DNA of 64,000 bases from CBFFRJ01 sp963530515 (GTDB taxonomy: Bacteria; Pseudomonadota; Gammaproteobacteria; Enterobacterales; Enterobacteriaceae). The position numbers and the translations under genes were made by a program. The stretch is from the NCBI GenBank assembly GCA_963530515.1, contig CAUSEC010000020.1, positions 1 to 64,000 on the forward strand, in the 5' to 3' direction. Shown piece after piece: positions 49,578 through 58,206 of the stretch. Numbering within the stretch: position 1 is the stretch's first letter; every line of letters starts with the position of its first letter. The notes under the pieces are model-generated. The model saw only the letters and a list, made by a program, of their open reading frames with translations. It did no database searches and was not told the DNA's origin.

Positions 49578-50693
49578 ATGTTCCCAAAGATGATGAATGA
49601 TAATAATTTTTATACCCCAGAGGATTCGAACAAGGAGAGGAACTCTTATCTGAGCGATGAAGACCACTACAGCGACGGTCTTCAGTTCGCGCAGCGGGAA
49701 AGGTTGCCTCGCGCCGCCGGACTGGCCTGCTTGTTCTTTCCGCTCGCCGCAGAGATGGTCTCTAAGCCGATTGCGGGCGGCTGGTGGGTATTACTCGTCC
49801 TCTGGACCTTCGTCTGGCCACATCTGGCCTGGCAACTTGCCTCGCGATCCAGCGATCCGCTGGCCAGTGAAACCCATAATCTGAAAGCCGACGCAATACT
49901 GGCTGGCATCTGGATTGCGCTGACGGGCGTTAACCTAATGCCCTCGCTGGCGCTGGCCATGATGGTGTTTATTACCACCATGGGGGCCGGGGGGCCGCGC
50001 CTGTGTATCGCCGGGGCAATTCTGACGCTGGTTTCAAGCCTGGTGACGCTTCAGCTTACCGGCATCGCCTTTGATCCAGTGAGCCCGCCGTTGACCATCT
50101 GGCTGACCGTGCCGGTGTTACTGATTTACCCGCTGCTGTTTTCCTGGGTGAAATACCGTGCCGCCACGCGGATGGAAGAGCATAAACGGCGTCTCCAGGT
50201 GATGAGCATCCGCGACGGCATGACCGGCGTCTACAACCGACGTCATTGGGAAACGCTCCTGCGGGATGAGTTCGATAACTGCCGTCGTCATCAGCGCGGT
50301 GCCACGCTACTGCTCATCGATGTGGATCATTTCAAAACGATCAACGATACCTGGGGCCACGACGTCGGCGACGAAGCGATCATTGCGATCACCCGTCATC
50401 TCCAGCTGAGCCTGCGCGGCAGCGATGTGATCGGTCGCTTTGGCGGCGATGAATTTGCCGTGATCATGGGGGGAACGGCGTCCGACAGCGCCATTGCCGC
50501 CATGACGCGTGTGCATGATCGTCTTACCTCGTTCCGCCTGGCCAGTGCACCGCAGCTTGAGCTGCACATCAGCGTCGGCGTCGCCCCGTTGACCGATGAA
50601 ATGGCGCACTATCGCGAATGGTTAAAATCGGCGGATCTGGCGCTCTACAAAGCCAAAAAAGCCGGGCGCAACCGTACTGAAGTGGCGGCCTGA
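49578..50693 (+). CDS. dgcC: Diguanylate cyclase DgcC (AdrA/YaiC)
   Basis: Makes cyclic-di-GMP that activates cellulose synthase. 371 residues: N-terminal MASE2 membrane domain with six hydrophobic segments (PRAAGLACLFFPLAAEM onward) and a C-terminal GGDEF domain with intact GRFGGDEFAVI, plus the RGSD inhibitory site (RxxD) just before it. MFPKMMNDNNF matches the E. coli start, so the ATG at 49578 is used. In E. coli it is driven by CsgD; no CsgD site was identified here. Confidence 0.95.
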   Translation: MFPKMMNDNNFYTPEDSNKERNSYLSDEDHYSDGLQFAQRERLPRAAGLACLFFPLAAEMVSKPIAGGWWVLLVLWTFVWPHLAWQLASRSSDPLASETHNLKADAILAGIWIALTGVNLMPSLALAMMVFITTMGAGGPRLCIAGAILTLVSSLVTLQLTGIAFDPVSPPLTIWLTVPVLLIYPLLFSWVKYRAATRMEEHKRRLQVMSIRDGMTGVYNRRHWETLLRDEFDNCRRHQRGATLLLIDVDHFKTINDTWGHDVGDEAIIAITRHLQLSLRGSDVIGRFGGDEFAVIMGGTASDSAIAAMTRVHDRLTSFRLASAPQLELHISVGVAPLTDEMAHYREWLKSADLALYKAKKAGRNRTEVAA

Positions 50694-50836
50694 ATACTCC
50701 TGCCCTGTTGCTCAACGCCCATTCTCTGCCAGGCTTAAAGCGTCATCATTAGCCTTTGTGTGTCTTTATTTTTCCTCGTGGTGTGCGCTGTCTGGCGTGA
50801 CGACCGTTTCTCCAACACTGACACGAGAGCAATGTT

Positions 50837-52360
50837 ATGAACTATGAATTTGTTACTGAACTCAATAAGTTACCAGAAAACCAGCCGGTGAAATTTGAGG
50901 TGGCTGGTACCGCATTGATCCTGATTCGGACCCTGAGCCAGGTGCGGGCGTTTCAAAGCAAATGTCCTCATGCAGGTGCTCCGCTGGAGCAGGGGGCGGT
51001 GTGCGAAGGACGGCTGATTTGCCCGTGGCATAAAGCTGAATTCGACATCAAAAATGGACAATGGCTTGAGCCGCTCGCCCTGACGAACCTGAAACAGTAC
51101 CCGGTACTGATCGAGCAAAATCGCGTGCTGGTTAACCCACGCCCTATGTCGCCCGCCAGCTTTCCGCAGATCCGTGGCGACAAACCGCAGACTACCGTCA
51201 TTATTGGCACCGGAGCGGCAGGCAGCGCGGCGGCGGTAACGCTGCGCGATGCGGGCTATTCCGGTCGACTGGTGCTGGTCGATAAAGAGGACGGCGCACC
51301 TTATGACCGCACCGCATTGAGCAAATTTGTGCCTGCTGGAAAAATGAAAATCGGCGATGTACCGCACATGCTTGACGAGAATTTTTACCACCAGCCCGGC
51401 GTTGAAAGCCTGCGCGAGGAAGTCACTGATGTGAACAGCCGTGAGCACCAGATAACTTTTGCCAGTGGGCGAGAGCTGCATTTCGATAAGTTACTGTTGG
51501 CGACCGGGGGCCAGCCCGTGTGGCCCGACATCGACGGCAATCACCTGACAGGGGTGCATGTGCTGCGCGATATCCACCAGGCTCAGCAACTGCTCAATGA
51601 CGTAGAGCGCGAGCAGCAACTGGTGATTATCGGCAACAGTTTTATCGCAATGGAGCTGGCGGCGGCGCTGCGTAATCAGGATATCGAGGTGACCGTTGTC
51701 TCTCGCCATGCGCTGCCGTTCGTTCCGCAGTTCGGCGAAGAGATGGGACGCCGTTTTCTGGAATTGCATAAACAAAACGGTGTGAAGTTCGTCACCGGGG
51801 AGCCCGCCGCACTGGAGGGGAACGGGCAGGTGCAGAGCGTGCGGCTTAAAAATGGCCGGACGCTCCCTGCGCACGTAGTGGTGTTTGCCACCGGGGTGCG
51901 TCCGTTCACCGATCTGGCCCATGATCTTCATCGCGAAGACGATGGCAGCCTGACCGTGGATGAAACCCTGAACGCCGCCCCGGACGTATGGGCGGTCGGT
52001 GATATCGCCAGCTATCCTGCGCCTGAGGGGCGTCGGCGCATTGAACACTGGCGCGTGGCCCAGCAGCAGGGACATCTGGCAGCGTTTAATATGCTGGGTG
52101 AAAAGCGCAGGTTCGATCAGGTGCCGTTCTTCTGGACCACCCATTTTGGCACGCGCTTCGAGTACCTCGGCTATGCGCCGGACTGGGACAGCATCAAGAT
52201 GCTAGGGTCGTTCGACAGCAAGCGCTTTGCGGTGCTGTATGGCGAAGAAGGGAAGCTGAAAGCGGTGTTGAGCAGCGGGGAATATACGCAAACGGCGGCG
52301 CTGTTGATGAAAATGCAGCAGCCGCTGAGTCTGCAGGCTGCCAGCGAAATGCTGGCCTGA
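50837..52360 (+). CDS. Rieske/FAD-dependent oxidoreductase (AIFL-type ferredoxin reductase)
   Basis: A 507-residue fusion. Residues 1-105 form a Rieske [2Fe-2S] domain with ligands C43, H45, C62 and H65 (CPH...CPWH). From 115 on there is a pyridine-nucleotide-disulphide reductase: FAD motif VIIGTGAAGSAAAV, NAD motif LVIIGNSFIAMELAAAL, and VWAVGDIASYP. This is the apoptosis-inducing-factor-like architecture; the electron acceptor is unknown. It interrupts the dgcC-proC pair of E. coli. Ribosome site GAGAGC before ATG 50837. Confidence 0.88.
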   Translation: MNYEFVTELNKLPENQPVKFEVAGTALILIRTLSQVRAFQSKCPHAGAPLEQGAVCEGRLICPWHKAEFDIKNGQWLEPLALTNLKQYPVLIEQNRVLVNPRPMSPASFPQIRGDKPQTTVIIGTGAAGSAAAVTLRDAGYSGRLVLVDKEDGAPYDRTALSKFVPAGKMKIGDVPHMLDENFYHQPGVESLREEVTDVNSREHQITFASGRELHFDKLLLATGGQPVWPDIDGNHLTGVHVLRDIHQAQQLLNDVEREQQLVIIGNSFIAMELAAALRNQDIEVTVVSRHALPFVPQFGEEMGRRFLELHKQNGVKFVTGEPAALEGNGQVQSVRLKNGRTLPAHVVVFATGVRPFTDLAHDLHREDDGSLTVDETLNAAPDVWAVGDIASYPAPEGRRRIEHWRVAQQQGHLAAFNMLGEKRRFDQVPFFWTTHFGTRFEYLGYAPDWDSIKMLGSFDSKRFAVLYGEEGKLKAVLSSGEYTQTAALLMKMQQPLSLQAASEMLA

Positions 52361-52373
52361 CGGGAGGGGGACA

Positions 52374-52399
52374 CGCCACCGGAGGCTTCACCGGTGGCG
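52374..52399. terminator. Bidirectional terminator between oxidoreductase and proC
   Basis: Perfect 9-bp arms CGCCACCGG/CCGGTGGCG with an 8-nt loop between two convergent stops (14 bp from one, 7 bp from the other). Confidence 0.65.
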
Positions 52400-52405
52400 C
52401 TAAGC

Positions 52406-53212
52406 TTATTTGCTCAGGGCGTCAGACTTTGCCATACAGGCCTGAATGGCGTCGATGACTGCCGCGCGGAAGCCTTTTTCTTCCAGGACTTTCACCGCTT
52501 CAATGGTGGTGCCACCCGGCGAGCAGACCATGTCTTTTAGCTCGCCGGGGTGCTTGCCGGTTTCCAGCACCATTTTGGCCGAGCCCATTACCGCCTGAGC
52601 GGCAAAACGGTAGGCCTGCGCACGCGGCATGCCGCCCAGCACGGCGGCATCGGCCATGGCTTCGATAAACATAAACACATAGGCCGGGGCTGAACCGCTC
52701 ACGCCGACCACCGGGTGGATCATCGATTCGTAGACCACTTCAGCAGCACCGAAACTGCGGAAAATGCCCAGCACGTCGGCAATGTCTTCTTCGGTCACCA
52801 GCGCGTTGGCGGTGACGGACGTCATGCCGGCATTCACCAGCGACGGGGTGTTTGGCATGGTGCGGATAATTTTGCGGTCGTGACCCAGCGCGCGTGCCAG
52901 TTGGTCTAACGTCACGCCTGCCGCGATAGAGACAACCAGCGTATCTTTATTCAGGCTGGAGGCCACATCGCTCAGGACTTTAATCATAATGTTCGGTTTC
53001 ACCGCACCGAAGACGATATCGGCGACCTGCGCCACTTCCTGTGCGCTCTGCGCGGCATTGATGCCATATTCATCGTGCAGCGCGGCGACTTTCTCTGGTG
53101 ACGGGGTGTAGACCCAGATCTGCCCAGGCTGCACCTGACCGCTGGCAATCAGCCCGCCCAGAATCGCTTTGCCCATATTGCCGCAGCCGATAAAACCGAT
53201 TTTTTTCTCCAT
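52406..53212 (-). CDS. proC: Pyrroline-5-carboxylate reductase
   Basis: NAD(P)H-dependent last step of proline synthesis, cytosolic. 268 residues, as E. coli ProC: Rossmann motif IGFIGCGNMGKAILGGL at the start and HPVVGVSGSAPAYVFMFIEA plus DMVCSPGGTTIEAV in the catalytic domain. The ATG at 53212 is one codon after an in-frame GTG. Divergent from yaiI. Confidence 0.96.
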   Translation of the reverse strand: MEKKIGFIGCGNMGKAILGGLIASGQVQPGQIWVYTPSPEKVAALHDEYGINAAQSAQEVAQVADIVFGAVKPNIMIKVLSDVASSLNKDTLVVSIAAGVTLDQLARALGHDRKIIRTMPNTPSLVNAGMTSVTANALVTEEDIADVLGIFRSFGAAEVVYESMIHPVVGVSGSAPAYVFMFIEAMADAAVLGGMPRAQAYRFAAQAVMGSAKMVLETGKHPGELKDMVCSPGGTTIEAVKVLEEKGFRAAVIDAIQACMAKSDALSK

Positions 53213-53349
53213 CACGTCTGTCTCTCCGCTGGTTGTGTTTGTGGGCTATAGCTTAACGCATGACGGTCGTGCAGGGCTAAACCTTAACGTTGTACTTTGC
53301 CTGACCCGCTTTTAACGCGACAATGTGCGCAACGTGTTGAGAGGTCATT

Positions 53350-53820
53350 ATGGCAATTTGGGTTGATGCGGACGCCTGTCCGAACGTGATTAAAGAGATT
53401 CTGTTTCGTGCTGCCGAGCGCACGCAAACGTCGTTAACGCTGGTGGCAAACCAGAATATCCGCGTTCCGCCGTCGCGATTTATCCGCTCGGTGCGGGTCG
53501 CTGCGGGGTTTGATGTGGCTGATAACGAAATTGTGCGCCTGTGTGAAGCAGGCGATCTGGTGATCACCGCCGATATTCCTCTGGCCGCCGAAGTGATTGC
53601 CAATGGCGGCGACGCCCTGAACCCGCGCGGTGAGCGTTATACCGAGGCGACGATCCGTGAGCGCCTGACGATGCGTGATTTTATGGACACGCTGCGGGCG
53701 AGCGGTATTCAGACCGGCGGGCCTGACAGCCTCTCCCAGCGCGATCGCCAGCAGTTTGCCGCCCAGCTCGATAAATGGTTGCTGGAAAGCGCGCGTCGGC
53801 AGGGAAATCAGGGAAAGTAG
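53350..53820 (+). CDS. yaiI: YaiI, UPF0178 family protein
   Basis: A 156-residue protein of the UPF0178 (DUF188) family, close in length to E. coli YaiI (152). It has IWVDADACPNVIKEI at the start, ADNEIVRLCEAGDLVITADIPLAA in the middle and RDFMDTLRASGIQTGGP toward the end; the acidic residues recall a PIN-like nuclease fold. Function unproven. Conserved place between proC and aroL. Confidence 0.92.
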   Translation: MAIWVDADACPNVIKEILFRAAERTQTSLTLVANQNIRVPPSRFIRSVRVAAGFDVADNEIVRLCEAGDLVITADIPLAAEVIANGGDALNPRGERYTEATIRERLTMRDFMDTLRASGIQTGGPDSLSQRDRQQFAAQLDKWLLESARRQGNQGK

Positions 53821-53992
53821 TTCTGCCATCATCTGTCATATGAATATGTTACGCTAAGCGCGCCTGTGGGCTTGTCAACGAACACTACTTTAAGTAAGGT
53901 TATCGCTACACGGGTTGCATTAAAATCTTTACACTCAAATTGGGCGTCGTTTCTGGAGTTAGTCGAAGCGGGATGCGAATTATCTTTTCACG

Positions 53993-54010
53993 TGTAATGA
54001 TTTATTTACG
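53993..54010. promoter_or_regulatory. TyrR box upstream of aroL
   Basis: TGTAAT-N6-TTTACG, a close match to the TyrR consensus TGTAAA-N6-TTTACA, about 80 bp before the aroL ATG. TyrR repression of aroL by tyrosine is established in E. coli, which supports the assignment. Confidence 0.72.
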
Positions 54011-54091
54011 GCCGCTCGACACCTGGCAGGGTGAGTTAACACACATTCATTTTTCATTTGCACCTTGCGATATCTGAGGGAACACCAGTTC

Positions 54092-54616
54092 ATGACGCTA
54101 CCCATCTTTTTAATCGGCGCACGCGGCTGCGGTAAAACCACCGTTGGTCACGCGTTATCTGAGTTACAGGCACGCCAGTTTGTCGATACCGACCACTGGT
54201 TGCAGGAACAGGCACAAATGACCGTTGCGCAGCTGGTCAGCAAAGAGGGCTGGCACGGCTTTCGCGCACGTGAAACTCAGGCGCTGGAAGCAGTAACCTC
54301 ACCGTCCCACGTGGTAGCGACCGGCGGTGGCATCATTTTGAGCGAATATAATCGCAAATTTATGCGTGAGCAGGGGCTGGTGATTTACCTTTGCGCGCCG
54401 GTTTCCGTGCTGGTGGACCGCCTTGAAGCCTATCCGAAAGAGAGCCAGCGCCCGACGCTGACCGGCAAACCCATTCGCGAAGAAGTCGGTGAAATTTTGG
54501 CCGGACGCGATGCGCTCTACCGTGAAACCGCGCACCATGTGGTGGACGCCGCCGCAAGTCTGGATGAAGTGCTGGCAGAAATTCAGAATGCTCTGCGTGT
54601 GGCCTGCGCGAGCTAG
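54092..54616 (+). CDS. aroL: Shikimate kinase II
   Basis: Phosphorylates shikimate at O3 in the aromatic amino acid pathway; 174 residues, identical in length to E. coli AroL. P-loop GARGCGKTT at residues 8-16, shikimate-binding VDTDHW, FRARE and ATGGGI, and the LID arginine in RPTLTGKP. The ATG at 54092 starts the conserved MTLPIFLIG; GAGGGAAC lies upstream. First gene of aroL-yaiA-aroM, preceded by a TyrR box. Confidence 0.96.
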   Translation: MTLPIFLIGARGCGKTTVGHALSELQARQFVDTDHWLQEQAQMTVAQLVSKEGWHGFRARETQALEAVTSPSHVVATGGGIILSEYNRKFMREQGLVIYLCAPVSVLVDRLEAYPKESQRPTLTGKPIREEVGEILAGRDALYRETAHHVVDAAASLDEVLAEIQNALRVACAS

Positions 54617-54665
54617 CGAAACGATTGTCTATACTTAAGGCCTGACGATAGAAAAAGGAAAAGTC

Positions 54666-54857
54666 ATGGCCAGTAAACCTCCTTATCCTCGAGAAGCCCG
54701 CGTTGTCGCCGTAGAAAAAGGCGCTGCCGGGCAGACTGTCACCTGGTATCAACTCCGCGCCGATCATCCGAAACCTGATGCGTTGATCAGCGAACACCCC
54801 ACCGAGCAGGAAGCCCTGGACGCGAAAATTCGCTACGAGGATCCCGATAAAAGCTGA
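54666..54857 (+). CDS. yaiA: YaiA, small protein of the aroL operon
   Basis: A 63-residue soluble protein, nearly the same as E. coli YaiA (PPYPREARVV, TWYQLRADHPKPDALISEHP, IRYEDPDK). It follows aroL by 49 bp with AAAAAGGAAAA as ribosome site. Function unknown. Confidence 0.93.
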   Translation: MASKPPYPREARVVAVEKGAAGQTVTWYQLRADHPKPDALISEHPTEQEALDAKIRYEDPDKS

Positions 54858-55099
54858 CCTTTGAGGTCGGCTGTTCCTGTTGCCCTGAAAAGCATAAAAA
54901 GCGACTTACATCACGTTTTTCGCCCTGGCGAAGTTGTTGATGACCGATAATAATCAAAACTTATTAGTTCATTCTGGAAACTACCGGAAACTGGAAGATG
55001 TGTGGTTACCCGATGTAAACCTGTCTGGACGCCGAGCTGGCGACGATCAGGTAGCGTCGAAGCGTGAATAAACAAGCAGTGTTGCAAGGCGGAAAAAGA

Positions 55100-55777
55100 A
55101 TGAGTGCGACCCTGGCGATCCTCACCGTGGGTGTGGTGCCTGTAAAAGAGATCTTACCCCTGCTGACCGAACATATTTCTGAACAGCAGATAACCCATGT
55201 CAGTTTGCTCGGCAAGATGGATCCCTACGAGGTACAGGACGATTACCACATTGAGCCGGGGCAAACCCCCATGCCCACAAGACTTCGTGATGACAGCATC
55301 GTGAGCATTTCGCGTGAGAAAGTGGAGCGTGATTTACAGAGCGTTATCGAAGTGCTTGATAATCAGGGCTATGACGTCATCTTACTGATGAGTACCGCGC
55401 CGATTCGAGGCCTGAGTGCGCGAAACGCCATTCTCATAGAACCGCAGCGTATTATCCCACCGCTGGTTGCGTCCATTGTGGACGGTCACCAGGTCGGCGT
55501 CATTGTGCCTATTCCTGAACTGATGGATCAGCAACAGCAAAAGTGGAACCTGCTGGAAAATGAACCCTATTACGCGCTGGCGCACCCGTTCCAGGCGACG
55601 GAATACGAACTGGTGGCGGCAGGAAAAACGCTGATTGACCAGGGGGCAGATGTTTTAATGCTTGATTGCCTCGGATTTCATCAATGGCACCGGGATTTAC
55701 TCCAGAAATCTCTCGATGTACCAGTATTACTCTCTAACGTGCTGGTGGCGCGGCTGGCGTCGGAACTGCTGGTGTAG
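55100..55777 (+). CDS. aroM: AroM family protein
   Basis: A 225-residue protein of the AroM family, the same length as in E. coli (MSATLAILTVGVVPVKEILP; LDNQGYDVILLMSTAPIRGL; DVLMLDCLGFHQWHRDLLQ). It has a predicted Asp/Glu-racemase-like fold. The role is unproven; the gene is TyrR-controlled with aroL in E. coli. A gap of about 240 bp separates it from yaiA, so it may have its own promoter as well. The ATG at 55100 is chosen over the upstream in-frame start. Confidence 0.92.
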   Translation: MSATLAILTVGVVPVKEILPLLTEHISEQQITHVSLLGKMDPYEVQDDYHIEPGQTPMPTRLRDDSIVSISREKVERDLQSVIEVLDNQGYDVILLMSTAPIRGLSARNAILIEPQRIIPPLVASIVDGHQVGVIVPIPELMDQQQQKWNLLENEPYYALAHPFQATEYELVAAGKTLIDQGADVLMLDCLGFHQWHRDLLQKSLDVPVLLSNVLVARLASELLV

Positions 55778-55858
55778 GCCAATTTTGCGTGACAGGAACG
55801 AAGTCTGGCCTCTATAGTGTTTTTCCATACATATTCTTGATAGATAAAGGGCCAGTTC

Positions 55859-56143
55859 ATGCTTCAGAGTAACGAATACTTTTCCGGTAAAGTGAAATCC
55901 ATTGGTTTTACCAGCAGCAGCACTGGCCGTGCCAGCGTTGGCGTGATGGCTGAAGGGGAATACACCTTTGGTACCGCACAGCCAGAAGAGATGACGGTGG
56001 TGAGCGGAGCACTGAATGTTCTGCTGCCGGGCGAAACAGAGTGGAAAACCTACGCGGCGGGCGATGTCTTCAACGTGCCGGGTAACAGCGAATTCAATCT
56101 GCAGGTTGCAGAGCCGTCTTCCTATCTCTGCCGTTATCTTTAA
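55859..56143 (+). CDS. ppnP: Pyrimidine/purine nucleoside phosphorylase PpnP
   Basis: A 94-residue cupin (RmlC-like) enzyme that phosphorolyses several nucleosides, matching E. coli PpnP (YaiE): MLQSNEYFSGKVKSIGF, VMAEGEYTFGTAQPEEMTVV, and VPGNSEFNLQVAEPSSYLC. Stand-alone gene; a REP pair follows. Confidence 0.95.
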   Translation: MLQSNEYFSGKVKSIGFTSSSTGRASVGVMAEGEYTFGTAQPEEMTVVSGALNVLLPGETEWKTYAAGDVFNVPGNSEFNLQVAEPSSYLCRYL

Positions 56144-56150
56144 GTGTCTT

Positions 56151-56228
56151 GCCGGGTGGCGTTGCGCTTACCCGGCCTACAAAAAAGCGATGTACTTGTA
56201 GGCCCGATAAGCGAAGCGTCATCGGGCA
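56151..56228. repeat. BIME: two inverted REP units
   Basis: First unit GCCGGGTGGCG...CTTACCCGGC (56151-56176) and second GCCCGATAAGCG...CATCGGGC (56202-56227), facing each other between the convergent ppnP and rdgC genes. Typical bacterial interspersed mosaic element. Confidence 0.88.
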
Positions 56229-56239
56229 ATACAGCAGGA

Positions 56240-57151
56240 CTAGCGCTGGGCTTCGCCGCCTAGCCCTTCCACCAGACTGTGAATCAGCGTCGACAGCTCA
56301 CCGGTCATCAGAATAAAGTCGGCATCAAAACGCTGGGCCACGTCATCACGGTCAATATCCTGGTTCTGATCACGGATTTCATCACCAAATTTCAGACGCT
56401 TAACAGAACCGTCGTCACAGACCATGAACTGCACGCGCTGCTGCCAGTCGAGCGCCAGTTTCGTCACCACTTTGCCGGCTTCGATGTGCACGGCGATTTC
56501 GTCGCTGACCAGCTCTTGTTTCTTACAGCGGATCACGCCGCCGTCTTCGAGCATGGCCTTCAGCTCTGCTTCATCCAGCAACTGGAATCCCTGAGCCACC
56601 GTTCCTGAACGTACCCACTCGGTCAGGGTCAATTCGATGGGGTTTTCCAGCGTCAGCGGAACCACCGGCAGTGAGCCGAGGCTTTTACGCAGCAGGGCCA
56701 GCGTATCTTCGGATTTTTTCGCGCTTGCGCTGTCGACCATAATCAGCCCGTTGACCGTATCAATCCACATCATGGTCTGGCTGAAACGGCTGAACGCACG
56801 TGGCAGCAGGGAGTGCAGCACTTCGTCTTTCAGCGAATCTTTTTCAGTTTTTTTCAGTTTGCGACCCTGATCGGCTTCAAGGCGGGAAATTTTGGCTTCC
56901 AGCGCTTGTTTCACTACTGGGGAGGGCAGAATTTTCTCTTCTTTGCGGGCGCAAATAATAATCTGACCGTTGGCAGTGTGGGTCAGCGCATCACTGTGTG
57001 AACCCATCGGTGGAACCCACCCGGTTTTCGCCATATCCTGACTACCGCACGGGGTAAACGATAGTGGGGCAAGCTGTTTTTCCATCTCTTCCGCCTGCAA
57101 CGCAACATCGCGGCTGAGACGGTATACCATTAAATTTTTAAACCACAGCAT
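56240..57151 (-). CDS. rdgC: RdgC, DNA-binding recombination-associated protein
   Basis: Ring-shaped non-specific DNA-binding protein that restrains RecA; 303 residues, as in E. coli (MLWFKNLMVYRLSRDVALQ, LLPRAFSRFSQTMMWIDT, LALDWQQRVQFMVCDDGS, and the end VEGLGGEAQR). The ATG at 57151 is supported by this conservation; the frame is open upstream to 57298 but not conserved. Divergent from mak. Confidence 0.96.
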   Translation of the reverse strand: MLWFKNLMVYRLSRDVALQAEEMEKQLAPLSFTPCGSQDMAKTGWVPPMGSHSDALTHTANGQIIICARKEEKILPSPVVKQALEAKISRLEADQGRKLKKTEKDSLKDEVLHSLLPRAFSRFSQTMMWIDTVNGLIMVDSASAKKSEDTLALLRKSLGSLPVVPLTLENPIELTLTEWVRSGTVAQGFQLLDEAELKAMLEDGGVIRCKKQELVSDEIAVHIEAGKVVTKLALDWQQRVQFMVCDDGSVKRLKFGDEIRDQNQDIDRDDVAQRFDADFILMTGELSTLIHSLVEGLGGEAQR

Positions 57152-57249
57152 GATTTTTTCCACGGCCTTGTCGTTAAATGCAGCGGGCATGATAACCAAT
57201 TGTCGCCGCGCTTGCATGTGAATGGTTGTCCAACTATGAGGAGCATTAT

Positions 57250-58155
57250 GTGCGTATTGGTATTGATTTAGGTGGCACGAAAACAGAGATAATCGCACTC
57301 AGCGACGGCGGTGAAGAGCTGTTTCGCCATCGTCAGGCAACACCGCGTGATTATCATCAAACCATTGAATTGATTGCTTCTCTTGTGGACCTCACCGAAA
57401 AAGAGACCGGCCAGACCGGAACGGTGGGCATGGGGATCCCAGGCTCAATTTCGCCTTATACCGGGGTGGTGAAAAACGCCAATTCGACCTGGCTCAACGG
57501 CAAACCCTTCGATAAAGATTTGAGCCAGCGCTTAAATCGCGAAGTCCGGCTGGCCAATGATGCCAACTGCCTGGCCGTCTCTGAAGCGGTAGACGGTGCC
57601 GCAGCGGGGGCGCAAACCGTCTTTGCGGTCATTATTGGCACCGGTTGTGGCTCGGGTTTGGCGTTCGGTGGGCGTTCACATATTGGCGGTAATGGCACCG
57701 CCGGGGAGTGGGGCCATAACCCGCTGCCGTGGATGGACGAAGACGAGCTACGTTACCGCGCGGAAGTGCCGTGTTATTGCGGCAAACAGGGGTGTATCGA
57801 GACTTTTATTTCCGGCACTGGCTTTGGCACTGACTACCAGCGTTTGAGCGGCAAAACGCTCAAAGGGAATGAAATTATTCGCCTGGTGGAGGAACAAGAC
57901 CCGGTTGCTGAACTGGCATTAAGCCGCTACGAACTGCGCCTGGCGAAATCTCTGGCCCATGTGGTGAATATTCTTGATCCGGATGTGATCGTACTCGGCG
58001 GCGGCATGAGCAACGTCGAGCGTCTCTATAAAACCGTGCCAGGGCTGGTGAAAAACTGGGTCTTTGGCGGCGAGTTCGAAACCCCCGTTCGTAAAGCGCT
58101 GCACGGTGATTCCAGCGGTGTGCGCGGTGCCGCCTGGCTGTGGCCGCAGGCGTAA
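57250..58155 (+). CDS. mak: Fructokinase Mak (ROK family)
   Basis: ATP-dependent hexokinase of the ROK family acting on fructose and mannose; 301 residues (E. coli 302). ATP-binding IGIDLGGTKTEI at the N-terminus, ANDANCLAVSEA with the catalytic Asp, and the ROK zinc motif GEWGHNPLP...CYCGKQGCIE. The start is GTG at 57250, 6 nt after GAGGAG; an in-frame ATG upstream is less likely. In E. coli araJ follows; here sbcC does. Confidence 0.94.
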   Translation: MRIGIDLGGTKTEIIALSDGGEELFRHRQATPRDYHQTIELIASLVDLTEKETGQTGTVGMGIPGSISPYTGVVKNANSTWLNGKPFDKDLSQRLNREVRLANDANCLAVSEAVDGAAAGAQTVFAVIIGTGCGSGLAFGGRSHIGGNGTAGEWGHNPLPWMDEDELRYRAEVPCYCGKQGCIETFISGTGFGTDYQRLSGKTLKGNEIIRLVEEQDPVAELALSRYELRLAKSLAHVVNILDPDVIVLGGGMSNVERLYKTVPGLVKNWVFGGEFETPVRKALHGDSSGVRGAAWLWPQA

Positions 58156-58166
58156 AACGACCAATA

Positions 58167-58206
58167 ATGCCCGGCTATCACACATGCGATAGCCGGGCAT
58201 TTTTTT
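58167..58206. terminator. Bidirectional terminator between mak and sbcC
   Basis: Perfect 13-bp arms (58167-58179 and 58188-58200) with an 8-nt loop and six T on the plus strand. On the minus strand the sbcC stop codon touches the hairpin. Confidence 0.85.

Noticed and set aside
56151..56228. Possible CRISPR array in spaced palindromes
   Set aside because: Only two inverted REP units, no regular spacers and no cas genes anywhere in the window.
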